The translations under genes and the position numbers were made by a program. DNA of 64,000 nucleotides from Erythroxylum novogranatense (taxonomy: Eukaryota; Streptophyta; Magnoliopsida; Malpighiales; Erythroxylaceae), in NCBI GenBank assembly GCA_029891385.1, contig CM057235.1:23863120-23927119 (forward strand), read 5' to 3'. Shown here piece by piece: positions 20,163-31,900 of this stretch (the first letter of the stretch is position 1; each line of letters opens with the position of its first letter). The notes under the pieces are model-generated. The model was not told where the DNA came from. It saw only the letters and a list, made by a program, of their open reading frames with translations, and did not search any database.

Positions 20163-22104
20163 TGTTGGAATTATGCCCATGACCCAATCTTTATGTAATA
20201 GATTGAACAATTTAGTTTTGTAATTATTAACTTTGTTTAATAACATGGCAATTATTTTTATCATATTATGTTTATTGTTTTTATTCTAATATGATAAGTC
20301 CTTGATTAGATTTATACACTTGCCATCATAATAGAGATTATGATAATGAGAGTCAAGTCTTTAGGATTTAATCTAAAAATATTCTTGATCACAGGATCAT
20401 CAAATAAGGACTTTAATGATCTGGTTAGATCAATATATATGTCATAGTATCTATTGGATAGATATTATTAGATTTCATTTACTAAGTTACATATATAGAT
20501 GATGCATATAGAGATATGATCATTGAACTGACCAAACAGAGAATTCCCAATGGTTAATATTACCTATGAGCTATCAAGTGGGATATTTTCATAAGGATTT
20601 AAATATATATTTTTCCTTTGACCTAAGATCATTATAGTAATCAATAGGTCACTTATTATGTTTTGATGTCAGACACCTAGTGTATAAAATGCTAGTTGAA
20701 TGATCATTGGATATAATTAAGTACCTATCTTATTAGTGGTGAGTCAAGATGGGATCCATCGACTCTAGGTAATGAGTTTGAACTCTATATTGTCATTGAT
20801 CTTAATGATTGTTTCAAGACCTTGGCCAGGGCGATTGAATGAGTAAGGAAAGGAGTTTTCTAAGTCATTCACCAATCATTAATGATCGACATGTAACATA
20901 GTTAGTTATCTAATAAGGTTTGACAGTTAAACCATACCTTAGGATAATCCGGAGTCGTAATGATGGAAGGTAATTATACATTATCCTTAATCAGGTTCTA
21001 TCTTAGTAAAGTTGTTATTTCATACTATCCGGTCGTTGAGGAGTGTTGTTAGACGCCAACCTTGATTAGTAATTAATTAGATTAATTACTACCGGCATAG
21101 TGATGAACCTATGTGGTTACACATTTATGAGTATAATATTTCCCGTTTATGATTATTTAATTTATTATGAGATAATTTATTAAATAATCTATATGACATA
21201 TTATTATATTTTTTCCAACACGGAAAATATAATTAATATTAGAAATTCTGTTGTATAAATTAAATGAATAATATAAAATAGTTTTTATTTTATTTCATTT
21301 ATAAATAATAATTAATAAAATAAATGAATAAAATAAAATAGTTTTATTTTATGTCATTTATGAATAATAACAATTATTAATTAAAATGAAACGAAGCGTT
21401 GTATATGTGAAGAGTTGTAACACAAAAAAGCACATGATGGTTGTGGTTTTAAAATTTTTTAAAAGTTATAACGTTAATAAGAAGGTATATAGACGTTGTT
21501 TTTGTTTTTAACAGCAGAGGGTCTTATGAAGACAAGTGTTAAAAACAAAAATAAAAGCCTACTCTTTTATTCTTTTAGTGTGGTTTGTCTGTTTTTGTAC
21601 GGTGATATGCAAAACAAAAAATCCTTGTTTTGTTTTGGTTTTTTCCAAGAGACAACGCGCATATAGAAAGAAAAGAGTTAAAACACTCTATACTTGTTTT
21701 TGTTTTTCGTTTTCTGTGATTGAGAGGAAAACAAAGAGAAAAGTTTGAATATAGAGATATTCATTGTTTTTGTATGTTAGAAAGAAAACAAAGATATAGA
21801 AATATTCTTTATTTTTGTTCTTTGTACTGAAATATAAACAAGAGAAAAAGGTAGAAAAATTGTTTTCTCTATTCTTGAAGAAAGGGTTCTTCAAATTTAT
21901 CCATAGCCATATCAAGTATTGAAAGTGGGACATATTTCTCGGTGTGGAGCGTATAGAGACTTCATAGTTTCGAAGTTTTGTATCAAGTAATCGTCACTTT
22001 TCAAGTATTTATTTTGTCTATTTCTTATTATTAGTATGTTGTTAAACGCAATAGATAGCATATGATTGCAATTTTAAATTTCCGCTGCGTATTGTGATCT
22101 TTCA
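20163..22104 (+). repeat. Copia 3' LTR (about 1.94 kb)
   Basis: TGTTGGAATTATGCCCATGA to GTGATCTTTCA. Its last ~430 bp pair with the split 5' LTR. It is long for a copia LTR and AT-rich, with a TTATTTAATTTATT-rich central part near 21150-21400. No open frame of interest. Confidence 0.88.
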
Positions 22105-22289
22105 CACAAAAGAAGTTTTAATTGTCATAACACATTTATGACGTAAAATATATTGCAGAAAAACAATCATATATATGCTTCACAATTTTTGTGCATCATA
22201 TTAGTGAACTTACCTCATCTACAGGTCCCATTTTGTAAAAGCTAATACTATGTAAAATTTGAGGTTCAAATCCCCTTAAAAATACCCTT
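22105..22289. other. Flanking sequence between copia and CACTA relic
   Basis: Short AT-rich stretch with no gene. GGTTCAAATCCCC near 22264 resembles a tRNA B box, but no A box or tRNA fold is seen. Confidence 0.3.
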
Positions 22290-23445
22290 CATTATAAGAA
22301 AAATTAAGCTTAGTGCTAGAAATTACTAACGGAATATCTACACAATCTGTCGGAAAGTTAAGTTAGTGACAGAATTTACTGGCAGACCAAGACATCGGAG
22401 AAACGACCGTAGATAATAATTTGCGATGAATCACAAAATATTCGTCGCAAATTTACCGATGAAAATTGTTTGTAACTGTCGGTGAATATATCGACGGTTA
22501 TTCTATGTTGTCTTTGATCAGTAAAGTTACTGATGGATAAGTTACGTCTGACAAACTTACCGACAAAATTGGTTATTCTGTCGGTAAGTTAATGTTGTCA
22601 TCATAGACGGTTATTAGTTATCCGTAGGTAAATCGAATAGATTTTACTGACGAACTTTGTTTTTTTGTTGGTAAATTTACTAAAAGTTTTTTTTAAATCT
22701 CCCTGCATTAAATTTTATTTGATGATATTATGATTGATGCATAATTTAAGCAGTTATGAGTTATCTGTTGATAATATTTTGATTTGTTTAAACCTTTAAT
22801 TTGTTAAAATAGAAAGTTGATTGACGATATAAAGTAAAAATTATCTTAATTTATAATAAAAATATTACTTTGTACATAATAAGTATTTGTAATTAATACA
22901 AAATGACTACAATTATGCTATTCATTTGGTGACCGTGCATGCTTTGATTGCTGCAATTAGATGTTACACCTCTCTTTCAACTCATCCACCTTATTGCGGA
23001 GCTAAGTTATGTACTCCATCAATTATTGCAACTGAGTTGCTAATGTCTGTACTGTGCTCTGAAACTCATAGACTTCATTAGGTGCGGACCGCCTACTAGA
23101 TGTTGCTGTACTGGATGTAGAGGATTGAGAATAACATGTATTCGCACTAGGCCGAATATCCTTCTACGACGGTCCCTACCACCCACAACATGAAGATAGG
23201 TTTGAGTCTCATCATTATCTTTAGACTGTTGAGAATATCATTGAATGTTTTCTTGTATTTGATCATATCATAAGATAATGTTTATATTAGTAAGTGATAA
23301 TTATTAAGCATTAATATTAAAGCATAAATTTCACATACATTTAGTTCTCTACATTAGGTGTTAATGAAGATCACACCGTCATGCTTCTTAGTGTGAGTGT
23401 GCAAAAAGAGTTGACAAAATGTAGACTTCGTGCCCATAGACTTTT
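22290..23445 (-). mobile_element. Degenerate CACTA (En/Spm) element with Transposase_24-like exons
   Basis: CATTATAAGAAAAA at 22290 looks like the CACTA end CACTACAAGAAAAA with two C-to-T changes. From 22330 to 22660 subterminal variants of CTGTCGGTAAGTT and ACCGACAAA occur in both orientations. Two minus-strand exon-like pieces encode the plant CACTA ORF1/Transposase_24 type: QLFLHTHTKKHDGVIF (23437-23354) and, at about 23245-23023, DETQTYLHVVGGRDRRRR, then after a one-base shift SSRRSAPNEVYEFQSTVQTL and a TAA. The other terminus is not recognised, so the right limit is uncertain. Confidence 0.65.
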
Positions 23446-24994
23446 CCTACATTAGAATAAAATGTTATAAGTGAACTATAATTTATAAAAATTTTGGTAG
23501 ATGGTATTTACCCCTTGTTGAACAAAGAAAATAACTCAAAACTTGAAACATCTATCCTCATCATTAGTATAACATCTTCGTTTTCCACCACTTTGATCAT
23601 CATTTTCATTAAGAAGCCCCCAGGTAACCTTAATCCCATCAAAATTCTCAACAATCTCCTTTTGTTGAATAGTGGAATTCATCAAATCCTCTTGTTTTCT
23701 AAATTTTCTATTTCTTATTCTTATCTAAGTCAAGTCTTGCTAGATAACTGTATGATTACAAATTCAATAAGTTGGTTGTGATCAAAATAGTCACACACAT
23801 GTTATCAATAAATAGCTTAGCTTATTATTGACATACTCTTTAACTTCTCATGAATCAGTGCCATATAAGTGCTTCATAGCAACATCATCATTCATCAATG
23901 CAGAGAAGGAGGCATAGTAGGAAACCAAAGAGGACCAAGACAGTAGCATCCTTGCATATAATAAGATAATGGCTAAGTCTTGAAAATAAGAATAAACGAT
24001 AATTACTCTTTTGGTCTCCTTTGTTCGAAGAACCAAATATTAAATTTCCTATGGTATAATTACTACTAAAACCTCTTTGCCTGTTAAGTCATCAATTTAC
24101 ATTTATTTTGGACTTAATTATCTTTAATGTGTTGAAATTATTATCCGAAATTAATGGAATTACCTTATAATTGTTTACAGATGATTTTCAACACCTTAGA
24201 GACGAAATGAAATCAAAAGATGTAAAAGAAGGAAGAAAATCCAAAATTCCTAAATTCACATAAATTCAATGACTAAACGTGGGCACTCCTAAGAATAGAA
24301 TAAATCTGCAGATAAAATTTCAGAAGTCAAATTCAAACTAAACACAATCTTTAAAGATTATCTTGCCATCTTTCAAGGGAATTACTTACCGAAAATAGAA
24401 GAGTGCCTTATCTGGAGAGAATCAAGAGAAGATAACGAGGAGATTAGCATAAAGAAGGAGATTGGCTGATTAACGCATATATAGACATTAGGTTTTAGAA
24501 TAGGTTTCGTTGATTTTGGGCTACTGCACTTTTCTGATTTGTGTTCTTTACATTTTTTTGCATACTTTCAATTGGTGTTTTCGTATTTTTCATTAAAGAA
24601 CCAGGGATGGAGACTTATTACTTTGTTATTTCTTTTGTTTTCAATTTGATTGTGAGTAGCTAAATCTTTTGTCTTGGCTAAGGGGATCCATGTTACATGT
24701 TATTATGGTGAGATGTTTCGAATACTTTTAATGTTGTTAATAAACATTGGATATCTTCAGATCTATTCTTTCTAATAGAATTTGTTAGTTTCTAAGTGCG
24801 CAACTAGAGATTAATTGGTTCAATCGCTAGATTAACGAAATATGATGTTCAGTTTCGGTAATCATAAGTAGCAAGTAGGATTGACTTCTCTACATTAAAG
24901 TCAAAAATTCTAAGATGATATTCACTTGATTGATTGCATGTCGTACATGTATTTTGCTTGCTCATTGATTATTTATTCTTAATGCTATTATTCA
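23446..24994. other. Unassigned AT-rich sequence, possibly more CACTA
   Basis: No gene recognised. Weak minus-strand open stretches near 23500-23780 and 23848-24036 may be decayed transposase exons upstream of the Transposase_24 piece, but they show no motif I can name. Confidence 0.3.
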
Positions 24995-25220
24995 CACTAC
25001 AACAATTAAGGGCAATTCGCGATGTTTTTTGGAAAAAACGTCGCGAATTGTTCGTAGTTTTCGTGACGTTTTAAAAACGTCACGAAAACTAATGAGTTTC
25101 CACGATGCTTTGCAATAACATCGCAGATTTATTAGACCTTTTGTGTCCTTTTAGCAGGAAAATGTCGAGAAAAATAATCATTGACGTTTTTATAGAGGAA
25201 ACGTCGCAGAAGGCTGACCT
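24995..25220 (+). mobile_element. CACTA-type terminus with subterminal hairpins
   Basis: CACTACAACAATTAAG at 24995 is a good CACTA-class end. It is followed by two large near-perfect inverted repeats (25014-25049 and 25055-25091) and further CATCGC / ACGTCGC motifs, as in subterminal repeats bound by En/Spm-type proteins. The matching opposite end is not identified. It may have lain to the right before chromovirus A inserted at 25922, with the TNPD relic at 59971 as a candidate body; that link is only inference. Confidence 0.6.
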
Positions 25221-25245
25221 GTTGGTTTGAGTTCTTCGTCGAGCA

Positions 25246-25379
25246 AGACGACGTCGTTTAGTTTAAAGTCCAAACGACGTCGTTTGCATTTGACTACCGA
25301 GCCCCACCTTCCCCAATCGACGTCGTTCCCCTCCATTCCTAAGTTCCCCAATCGACGTCGTTCCCCTCCATTCCTAAGT
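25246..25379. repeat. ACGACGTCGT palindromes and exact 35-bp tandem duplication
   Basis: AAACGACGTCGTTT (14-bp palindrome) near 25272 and a related ACGACGTCGTTT near 25248. Directly after, a 35-bp unit containing CCAATCGACGTCGTTCCCC is present twice without change (25310-25344 and 25345-25379). Confidence 0.8.
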
Positions 25380-25916
25380 CATTTTTCGTCAATCCTGCCT
25401 GCTGCTGTCACATTTTTCCTCTCTCTCAAGCTACCTTGGACAGTTGATTTGTGTTGTCGTTGTTGAAGTTTGCGTGGGTTGTCGGAGTGTTGCTGTCTTC
25501 TCGGAGTGCCGGTGTAGTGTCTACTGCTGCTGCTGTCGGAGTGCCGGTGTCTACCATTAGTGGAGGTAAGTTGTGTTTGACGGTTAATCTGGTTTTGAGA
25601 GTGTTATTGTGTGAGATGCACAAAATTAGTTATTAAGAACGAGTAGCAGTAGATGGAAGGCAATGGGTATTACTAGAAATTAAATGGTAGGTTCTGGGTA
25701 TACATAGCAATTCAACATAAATATAGAGGAATTGAGAAGAGAAAAGCTAATCACAGAGTAGTGCTCAACGAAGAGAAGAAGACCGAATCAATACAAGCAA
25801 TTTCCTATCCTATCTTTCCTACCTCAAGGATACTTATAGTTCTCCTGTAACTAATTCTTCTAACAGAATTTATTTTATTCCAACACATAGTCATCTAGAA
25901 CCACTGCTCCCCTTCT
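25380..25916. other. Unassigned sequence at the insertion site of chromovirus A
   Basis: A CTGCTG/GTCGGAGTGCCGGTG-rich stretch (25440-25560) with no recognised protein, then AT-rich sequence. TSD copy AACTC at 25917-25921 follows. Confidence 0.3.
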
Positions 25917-25921
25917 AACTC

Positions 25922-28532
25922 TGTTGGGCCCAGGTCCAGGATCCCTATTCCCGAGGTGGCCCCTCGGGCTTCGCCAGCGACGGGCTCCCAAACATATCGG
26001 ACCCGATCCCAACATCCATGCATAATTCAATTCACACTACATACATACATATATTCTACACATGCATTCCATCTATGAATTAAACACCCCATACACCAAG
26101 GGGCTTCATGTCATTACAATCCAAAGGAAATTCAACAAATATTCTCAAAATAACATAATACAAAATAAAGTTTAAATCCAAAATACATGAATATGCTCCA
26201 TGATGATATGCTTGGCGGGCTAACCAAAAATACTAACTTAATACAAAGCTCCTAACTATCTTGGAGTTTCCGATGCCTTGCAAGATCAATGATCGTCTCG
26301 TTCTGCACCTGAGGAGGGGGAAGATAATGGGGTGAGCTGCGAAGCTCAGTGGCATATACATTTATAGCCATTGGCAACGAGCCATACATTCAAGCATATA
26401 TATATATACAAGTATAGCAAGTCAACACTTAGCGATTGATTCACATTCATATAACCATCAAGAGAATATATCATGCAATTCCTGCTTCACAACATAACAA
26501 TTATTATGCATCATTTCCAACAAATCAATCATGCAATGCACATCAAATGGCTCGAGAGTTTCGTAAAACGATCCGGATAAACCAAAGTTTATACCGTAAA
26601 CAAAACGAGTCCGATTACTCAAGGATCTAGTGGCCTCAAGCGGGCAGCCGGGAGAAGGCTATACGTCGACGTGCACGTGACTATCCATCCGTTACTCTCT
26701 CACCCAAACAAAGCACATAACAATTCGTTTTATGCTCAAAGCATTTTATCAATGCTTTCATACTTTTCGTTCTTTTCATTCTTACACAATGCCATAGTGC
26801 CTATCAAGGCAGTACATAATCATGCTCACAATGCATTTTCAATATTTCTTATCATTCAACACAAACAGTGTCACACATATGCAGCAAGCATAAACATATT
26901 GCCCATACACACAACAACTATAAATATATTACGCACCTAATATCGCTTGAGAATCAAACTCACTGTGGTCCTTCCTCTTGCGATTGGGTCAGGTCGGCTT
27001 GGTTTCCTATAACAAACCAAGTTCCCATTCAATTAACATTCAAAAGAAATATTCAAAAGCATGAAAATCAAAAGGAAAAGCACGAAAAGTTACATTCGAC
27101 TTCCACCTAAATTCCCGAACCCTTAGAGGCTAATTTCGAACTTCCTTTCTTCATAAAACTTGTAGACCTTTTCTTCTAGATCACAACGAATCCAAAATCA
27201 TCTCAATTGGATATCTAAAACCCAAGGTATACTCAAATTACCAAAACTCATCGCTGCTGGAAATAGGGGCTCGCGAAGAAAGCCCGCTTCGTCATGGCGA
27301 ACGCCTGTCTTCGCCATGGAGAGCATACCGAGTGTCTTGCTGCAAGCGCACCATCCTCTCAAGACGTCACGGTGTGCTCCTCACGCTTGTCGCGACGTTG
27401 CCCTTCCTACACATTGCGGCGAACCTAAAATTTGCACGTCGCGACGTGTTCATACGCACATCACGACGTGCGGGCTTGGAGAACGACTCCGAACCCTATT
27501 TTCCAGCATTTTCACACTTTAATCCTTCCCCAAACATAAATGTAACACCCTTAAACCTTGATTCAAGTCTCATACTGTAGAGCCCGAACTCTACCGCCTT
27601 CACTCCAGGTATTATCCTCTTTGGCACTTGTGTGAGTCACGACTCGAACACAAGACCTCAAGGTTTTATTCCACTTTACGTGGATGCCTCTTACCATTGA
27701 GCCAAATGGCTCAATGGTAAGAGACGTCCACGTAAAGTGGAATAAAATCTTGAGGTCTTGTGTTCGAGTCGTGACTCACACAAGTGCCAAAGAGGACAAC
27801 ACCTGGAGTGATGGCGGTAGAGGCCGGGCTCTACATTAAAAAGGTTGGCTCAATGGTAAGAGGCGTCCACGTAAAGTGGAACAAAACCTTGAGGTCTTGT
27901 GTTCGAGTCGTGGCTCACGCAAGTGCTAAAGAGGACAATACCTGGAGTGATGGCGGTAGAGGCCGGGCTCTACACATACTACATTGCTAACTTAATCAAA
28001 CCTTAAAATCAGCCACAAACTCCTCAACCCAAGGATTTCACTTAGGTTTTTCCGAAAAACCCTAAACCACCGATTCTTACATATTCAACTCTATTCCAAG
28101 GTTTAATCTCACTACAACAAGATTACAAGAGGCTAAACTTACCTGAAAATAGCTCCAATATGTCGAAAAACTCAAGAATCACAAAGCCCTATTTCTCTTC
28201 TCTTCTTCTTCACCCACGACACTCTCCTTCCCTTTCTTCTTCTTTTTCTTTCTTTCTTTTCTTTCTCTTCTAATTCTTTCACTTATATCTAAAGGAGATG
28301 GGTAAAGACCATTTTACCCCTCCTTTAAAGCCTTAACTTAATCCAACCTAAACAATCTTCCCAAAATACCCTCACACACTCTTACCCTTAAATTCCTATT
28401 TAAGCCACATTAAATTCAAATAAATCTCAATTATCCACTAACACTCTCAATTTAAATAAAACTAAGCCTTAATCACACAGTAAACACAATTCATGCTGAA
28501 TAACATAAATAAGAAAAATTCGTGGCCCAACA
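25922..28532 (-). repeat. Chromovirus A 3' LTR (left copy)
   Basis: Ends TGTTGGGCC and GGCCCAACA form a 9-bp inverted terminal pair. It matches the right LTR pieces 50249-50788 and 55512-56260. A GC-rich block with repeated CGTCGCGACG-type motifs lies at 27258-27480. Polypurine tract on the minus strand (AGAGGGGGAGAAA) directly precedes it at 28545-28533. Confidence 0.88.
27577..27974. mobile_element. Foldback of three tRNA-related SINE-like units
   Basis: Inserted in the left LTR with 6-bp duplications CATACT (27571-27576 and 27975-27980); the right LTR has the uninterrupted site. Unit 1 (27577-27704) is inverted; units 2 (27707-27834) and 3 (27846-27974) are direct. Each begins TGGCTCAATGGTAAGAG (A-box-like), has GTGTTCGAGTC (B-box-like) about 50 bp on, and ends CGGGCTCTAC. 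Units 1 and 2 are separated by two bases, giving a near-perfect ~128-bp hairpin. Units 2 and 3 are joined by ATTAAAAAGGT. It has no coding capacity. Confidence 0.8.
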
Positions 28533-28987
28533 TTTCTCCCCCTCTTAAAAGAAATTTGTTCCTCGAAATTATTACCTAAATCATCGAAGAGATGCGGATA
28601 CTTTTCCTTCATGACTTCCAATGGCTCCCATGTAGCTTCCTCTACCGAATGATTCCTCCACAGAACTTTGACTAGCTGAACTGTCTTGTTCCTGAGGACT
28701 TTTTCCTTGGTATCCAAAATCTCCACTGGAAGTTCTTCATAACTCAGATCATCCTGCAACTGAACCTCACTAGTCTGAATGATATGAGAAGGATCCGATC
28801 TATACCTCCTCAACATAGAAACATGGAAGACATCATGAATCTGAGACAATTCCGGAGGTAACGCCAACCTGTAGGCGAGTGGTCCAATCCTCTCAAGGAT
28901 TTCATAAGGACCCACATACCTCGGACTCAACTTATCCTTTTTACCAAACCTCATAACTCCTTTCCAAGGAGATGTCTTAAGGAACAC
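28469..28987 (-). pseudogene. Chromovirus A integrase carboxy end and chromodomain
   Basis: This is the last part of pol after the B insertion: [20 protein letters not shown] is the integrase GPY/F module and [17 protein letters not shown] follows. A chromodomain is then seen ([41 protein letters not shown]), which in this group targets integration to marked chromatin. The frame runs on into the LTR start. It connects across insertion B to 36129-36397, where the sequence reads up to GEKVF. Confidence 0.88.
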
Positions 28988-31900
28988 TGTAACATCCCGT
29001 CACCGATTGGAAGGTTATATTGGTAACTTGAGACGGGTTAGAATTTTACCGCATATTATAGACTGAGCATTCATTTGACCTCTGATTTTGGAGGCCATGA
29101 GTCAATTGGCACATGCACATATAGGTACATGCATTCATGAATTTTTCCCGGCATTGAATTGTGTTTCTGATGTGAATTGTGAAATTGAGAGATAAGTAGA
29201 TATGATTTGTGAAATATTGAAAATTTTGGAATAATTAGGTTTGAATAGTTGAATTGGAAATATTTTAGAGTGATTGTTAATTGATAGTGAACCTTATAAA
29301 ATTTTCAGGAAATTTGGGAGAAAAAGTCCGGACCGGAAATTTTCTGAGTGACGGACTGATTGACTGAATAGTGCTAGAATAATTGGTACATGGCAATGGA
29401 AATTTAGAATTATGATTTTAGAAATTAATATGTCGAGCTATTGAAATTTGGAGACTACTTGGAATGGAAATGATAGTGAATAGAGAAAGAGATGTGAGGA
29501 AATCGACAAGAAGCTTAATTGATTTACCTGAAATGCCTTAAGTCTTATAAATTGGGAGGAAAAGAAATTCATTTTCTCTCCTAGGGCACGACCGTTCTTC
29601 TTCCTTGCAGACTCTCGATTTTTCTTCTGAGATTTTACTTGCTTATTCCTCCTTGTGCAAAGCTTTGCTTATTGGTTAAGGGAGATGATGTTGTGTGTGA
29701 TTATGGGAGTTAATCGTGGATGTATGAGGAAAGGGGAAAGAGTTAGAGAAATTTCAGAGATCGGAGGTTTTGAGCTTGAGTTGGTAAGTAATTGGTTATA
29801 TGTTGTTTATTATGGTGCTTAATGCATTCATGAGGTTAATTGTTAAAGATTAGAGTGTTTGAGTTAAGTTAAGACTGGTTTTAGAGAGAGATTGGGCGAA
29901 AAAGCTGATCGGAGAAGGCGACCCGCGACTCGCACGTTGCAGCGTGCGCGAAGCCTCGCCGCAGCGAATTAACATTTAATTCGTCACGGCGAGTGGGAAG
30001 GAAGACGTTGCGGCGAGCTTTAAAAGGTTGGACGTCGCGGCGAGCGTAAGTCTTCCACGCCGCGACGAGTCTTCTCCCATACGTCGCGGCGAGCCCTAGG
30101 AGAAACGTTTGCCGCGGAGAGCGACATCACACGTCACGGCGAGCGCCTGCAAGACGCCGCGGCGAACAGCTTGAGGTCGCGGCGTGGGATGATTTTCTGA
30201 TTTGAGTTAATTTGGTTTTTTTTAGACATAACTAATGGTGTAGACCTCCAATTGAGGTGATGTTTGATTCATTACGATATAGAGAAGGAGGTCTACCATT
30301 GATGTGAAGAATGAAAGTTGGAATTTAAATGAGTAGGATCGCAATTAGTGAAAGAAAATTAAGAATGTGATTGTATTTCAACTTAAGGATTGTTTTTGCT
30401 TATTGGGGTATATTTGTGAGGCTTCTAAATGTAAGGAAAGGCTATTGGAATTTAGGATTGAGCAATTGAGTGGAAAGTTAGAAATTGACAAAAGAAAGGG
30501 GAAAATGGAAAATAGTACCGGGAAAGTCATGAATAGGCATAGTACATCTTTTATTCGAGGCATGTGCATCATGAAATTATTTTGACTGTGCATTTTGTAA
30601 TGGAAATTATTGTCTATTATAGAGGCTCTGATGGATCAATATTCCATAGGTATTGCTGAGACTTCCAGGAAGGTAGCTCGGAAGTTCAGGTGAGTAACCT
30701 AGTTGCTTCCTCAATCTTTATGTGATTAATATTCTGCACTGATGCCATGTGGAGATAATGGATGGATATGTGTGTTTGATTTTGATTGGTTTCGGACCAT
30801 GGGTGTCCGAAATATTGGAAATTTGTTATTGAAGTGCTATTTTGCGTAAATGACTGTGAATGCATCAATGCAATAAATTGTAAAGGTATATGATTGAAAT
30901 ACCGAACCAAAGGTCCAAAGGAATAGGAAATGACATTGATTGTAAATGATCGTAAATAACTATAAATGGGACTTGGAACATATGCATTCATGCATAATGG
31001 CATGATCAGATAATGACAGTTGTAATCGGAGCATCCAACGCATTACAGAGCTTTAAGCTCAACACACAGGGCTTCGTGCCCAACGTATTTGAGAGCCACT
31101 GGCTCAATGTATCAGGGCATTCAGGCCCAACGTATTCAAAGCTTCAGGCTCAACGCAATGTGCCGTCATTTGACAAGCCAAAGATCAGTAACACCCCACT
31201 CCTAGTGACCAACCCGATATCGTTGGTGATATCCGAGTCCGTGCCTGCGCGAGGGTGGCGTATTACATCACCGATTAAAACTCAATATACTTTTTTTCTT
31301 TCCTTCACACACACATACACATTAACATATACTGAAACAAGCAGTATTACACACCATTCAATGGACTCGGGCCCTTTTCATAAATACAATTAACTCCAGT
31401 CTGTTGATTTTACAAACTGGCTTAAGCAATAATACAGAAAATCAGAGAATAGAAATACACTAATGCAGACGCAAACTAATCCCGACTTCTTTCTTTTACT
31501 TGTATACGATACTCCGTGTCAAACGGGTATTCTTCAACCTGAAAATAGATGCAAATTTTGGGTGAGTTTTGCGAACTCAGTGAGTGACCATCATCGATGG
31601 TCCATCCAATCACATAACATATAACACATACTTTCATTTCCATTAAGTCACATTTCATATTCCCTATCACACCTCACATTCACATACAGTTTCATATTTT
31701 CATTATGTCGATACAATGTCATATTCAATATAATCAAATCGATCATTCAATCAAGTTTATCATTCCCATTCAACACACAATGTCACATTCCCATTCAATA
31801 CACAATGTCACATTCCCATTCAATACAGTGTTGCAGTCCCATTAAATACAAGTAATTCAACCAATCACATTCTGTACAATCAAATCAATCATGTTATGCA

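Larger units (their letters stand above)
4541..22104 (+). mobile_element. Degenerate Ty1/copia retrotransposon split by a gypsy insertion
   Basis: The 3' LTR (20163-22104) starts TGTTGGAAT, ends CTTTCA and is about 1.94 kb. Its last ~430 bp are repeated as the 5' LTR remnant at 4541-4904 plus 15228-15299, the two parts being separated by the 10.3 kb Tat element. An iMet-type primer site follows at 15302. Domain order gag, protease, integrase, RT, RNase H identifies copia. The 5' LTR lacks its first ~1.5 kb, so the left boundary near 4541 is a deletion or rearrangement breakpoint and no target duplication can be checked. Coding regions carry several stops and frameshifts and a large gag deletion. 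Confidence 0.9.

Noticed and set aside
22255..22280. tRNA or SINE from a GGTTCAAATCC B-box-like motif
   Set aside because: No A box at the right distance and no tRNA fold.
23494..23781. 95-codon plus-strand frame
   Set aside because: Leu/Ile/Ser-rich frame antisense to likely CACTA exon relics; no motif.
25227..25466. 79-codon plus-strand frame
   Set aside because: Ser/Pro/Arg-rich reading of the ACGACGTCGTT and 35-bp repeats; no motif.
25922..26015. A separate ~90-bp element with TGTTGGG/CCCAACA ends
   Set aside because: The TGTTGGGCC start is the outer end of chromovirus A's LTR, supported by AACTC at both distant ends; the nearby CCCAACA has no matching target duplication.
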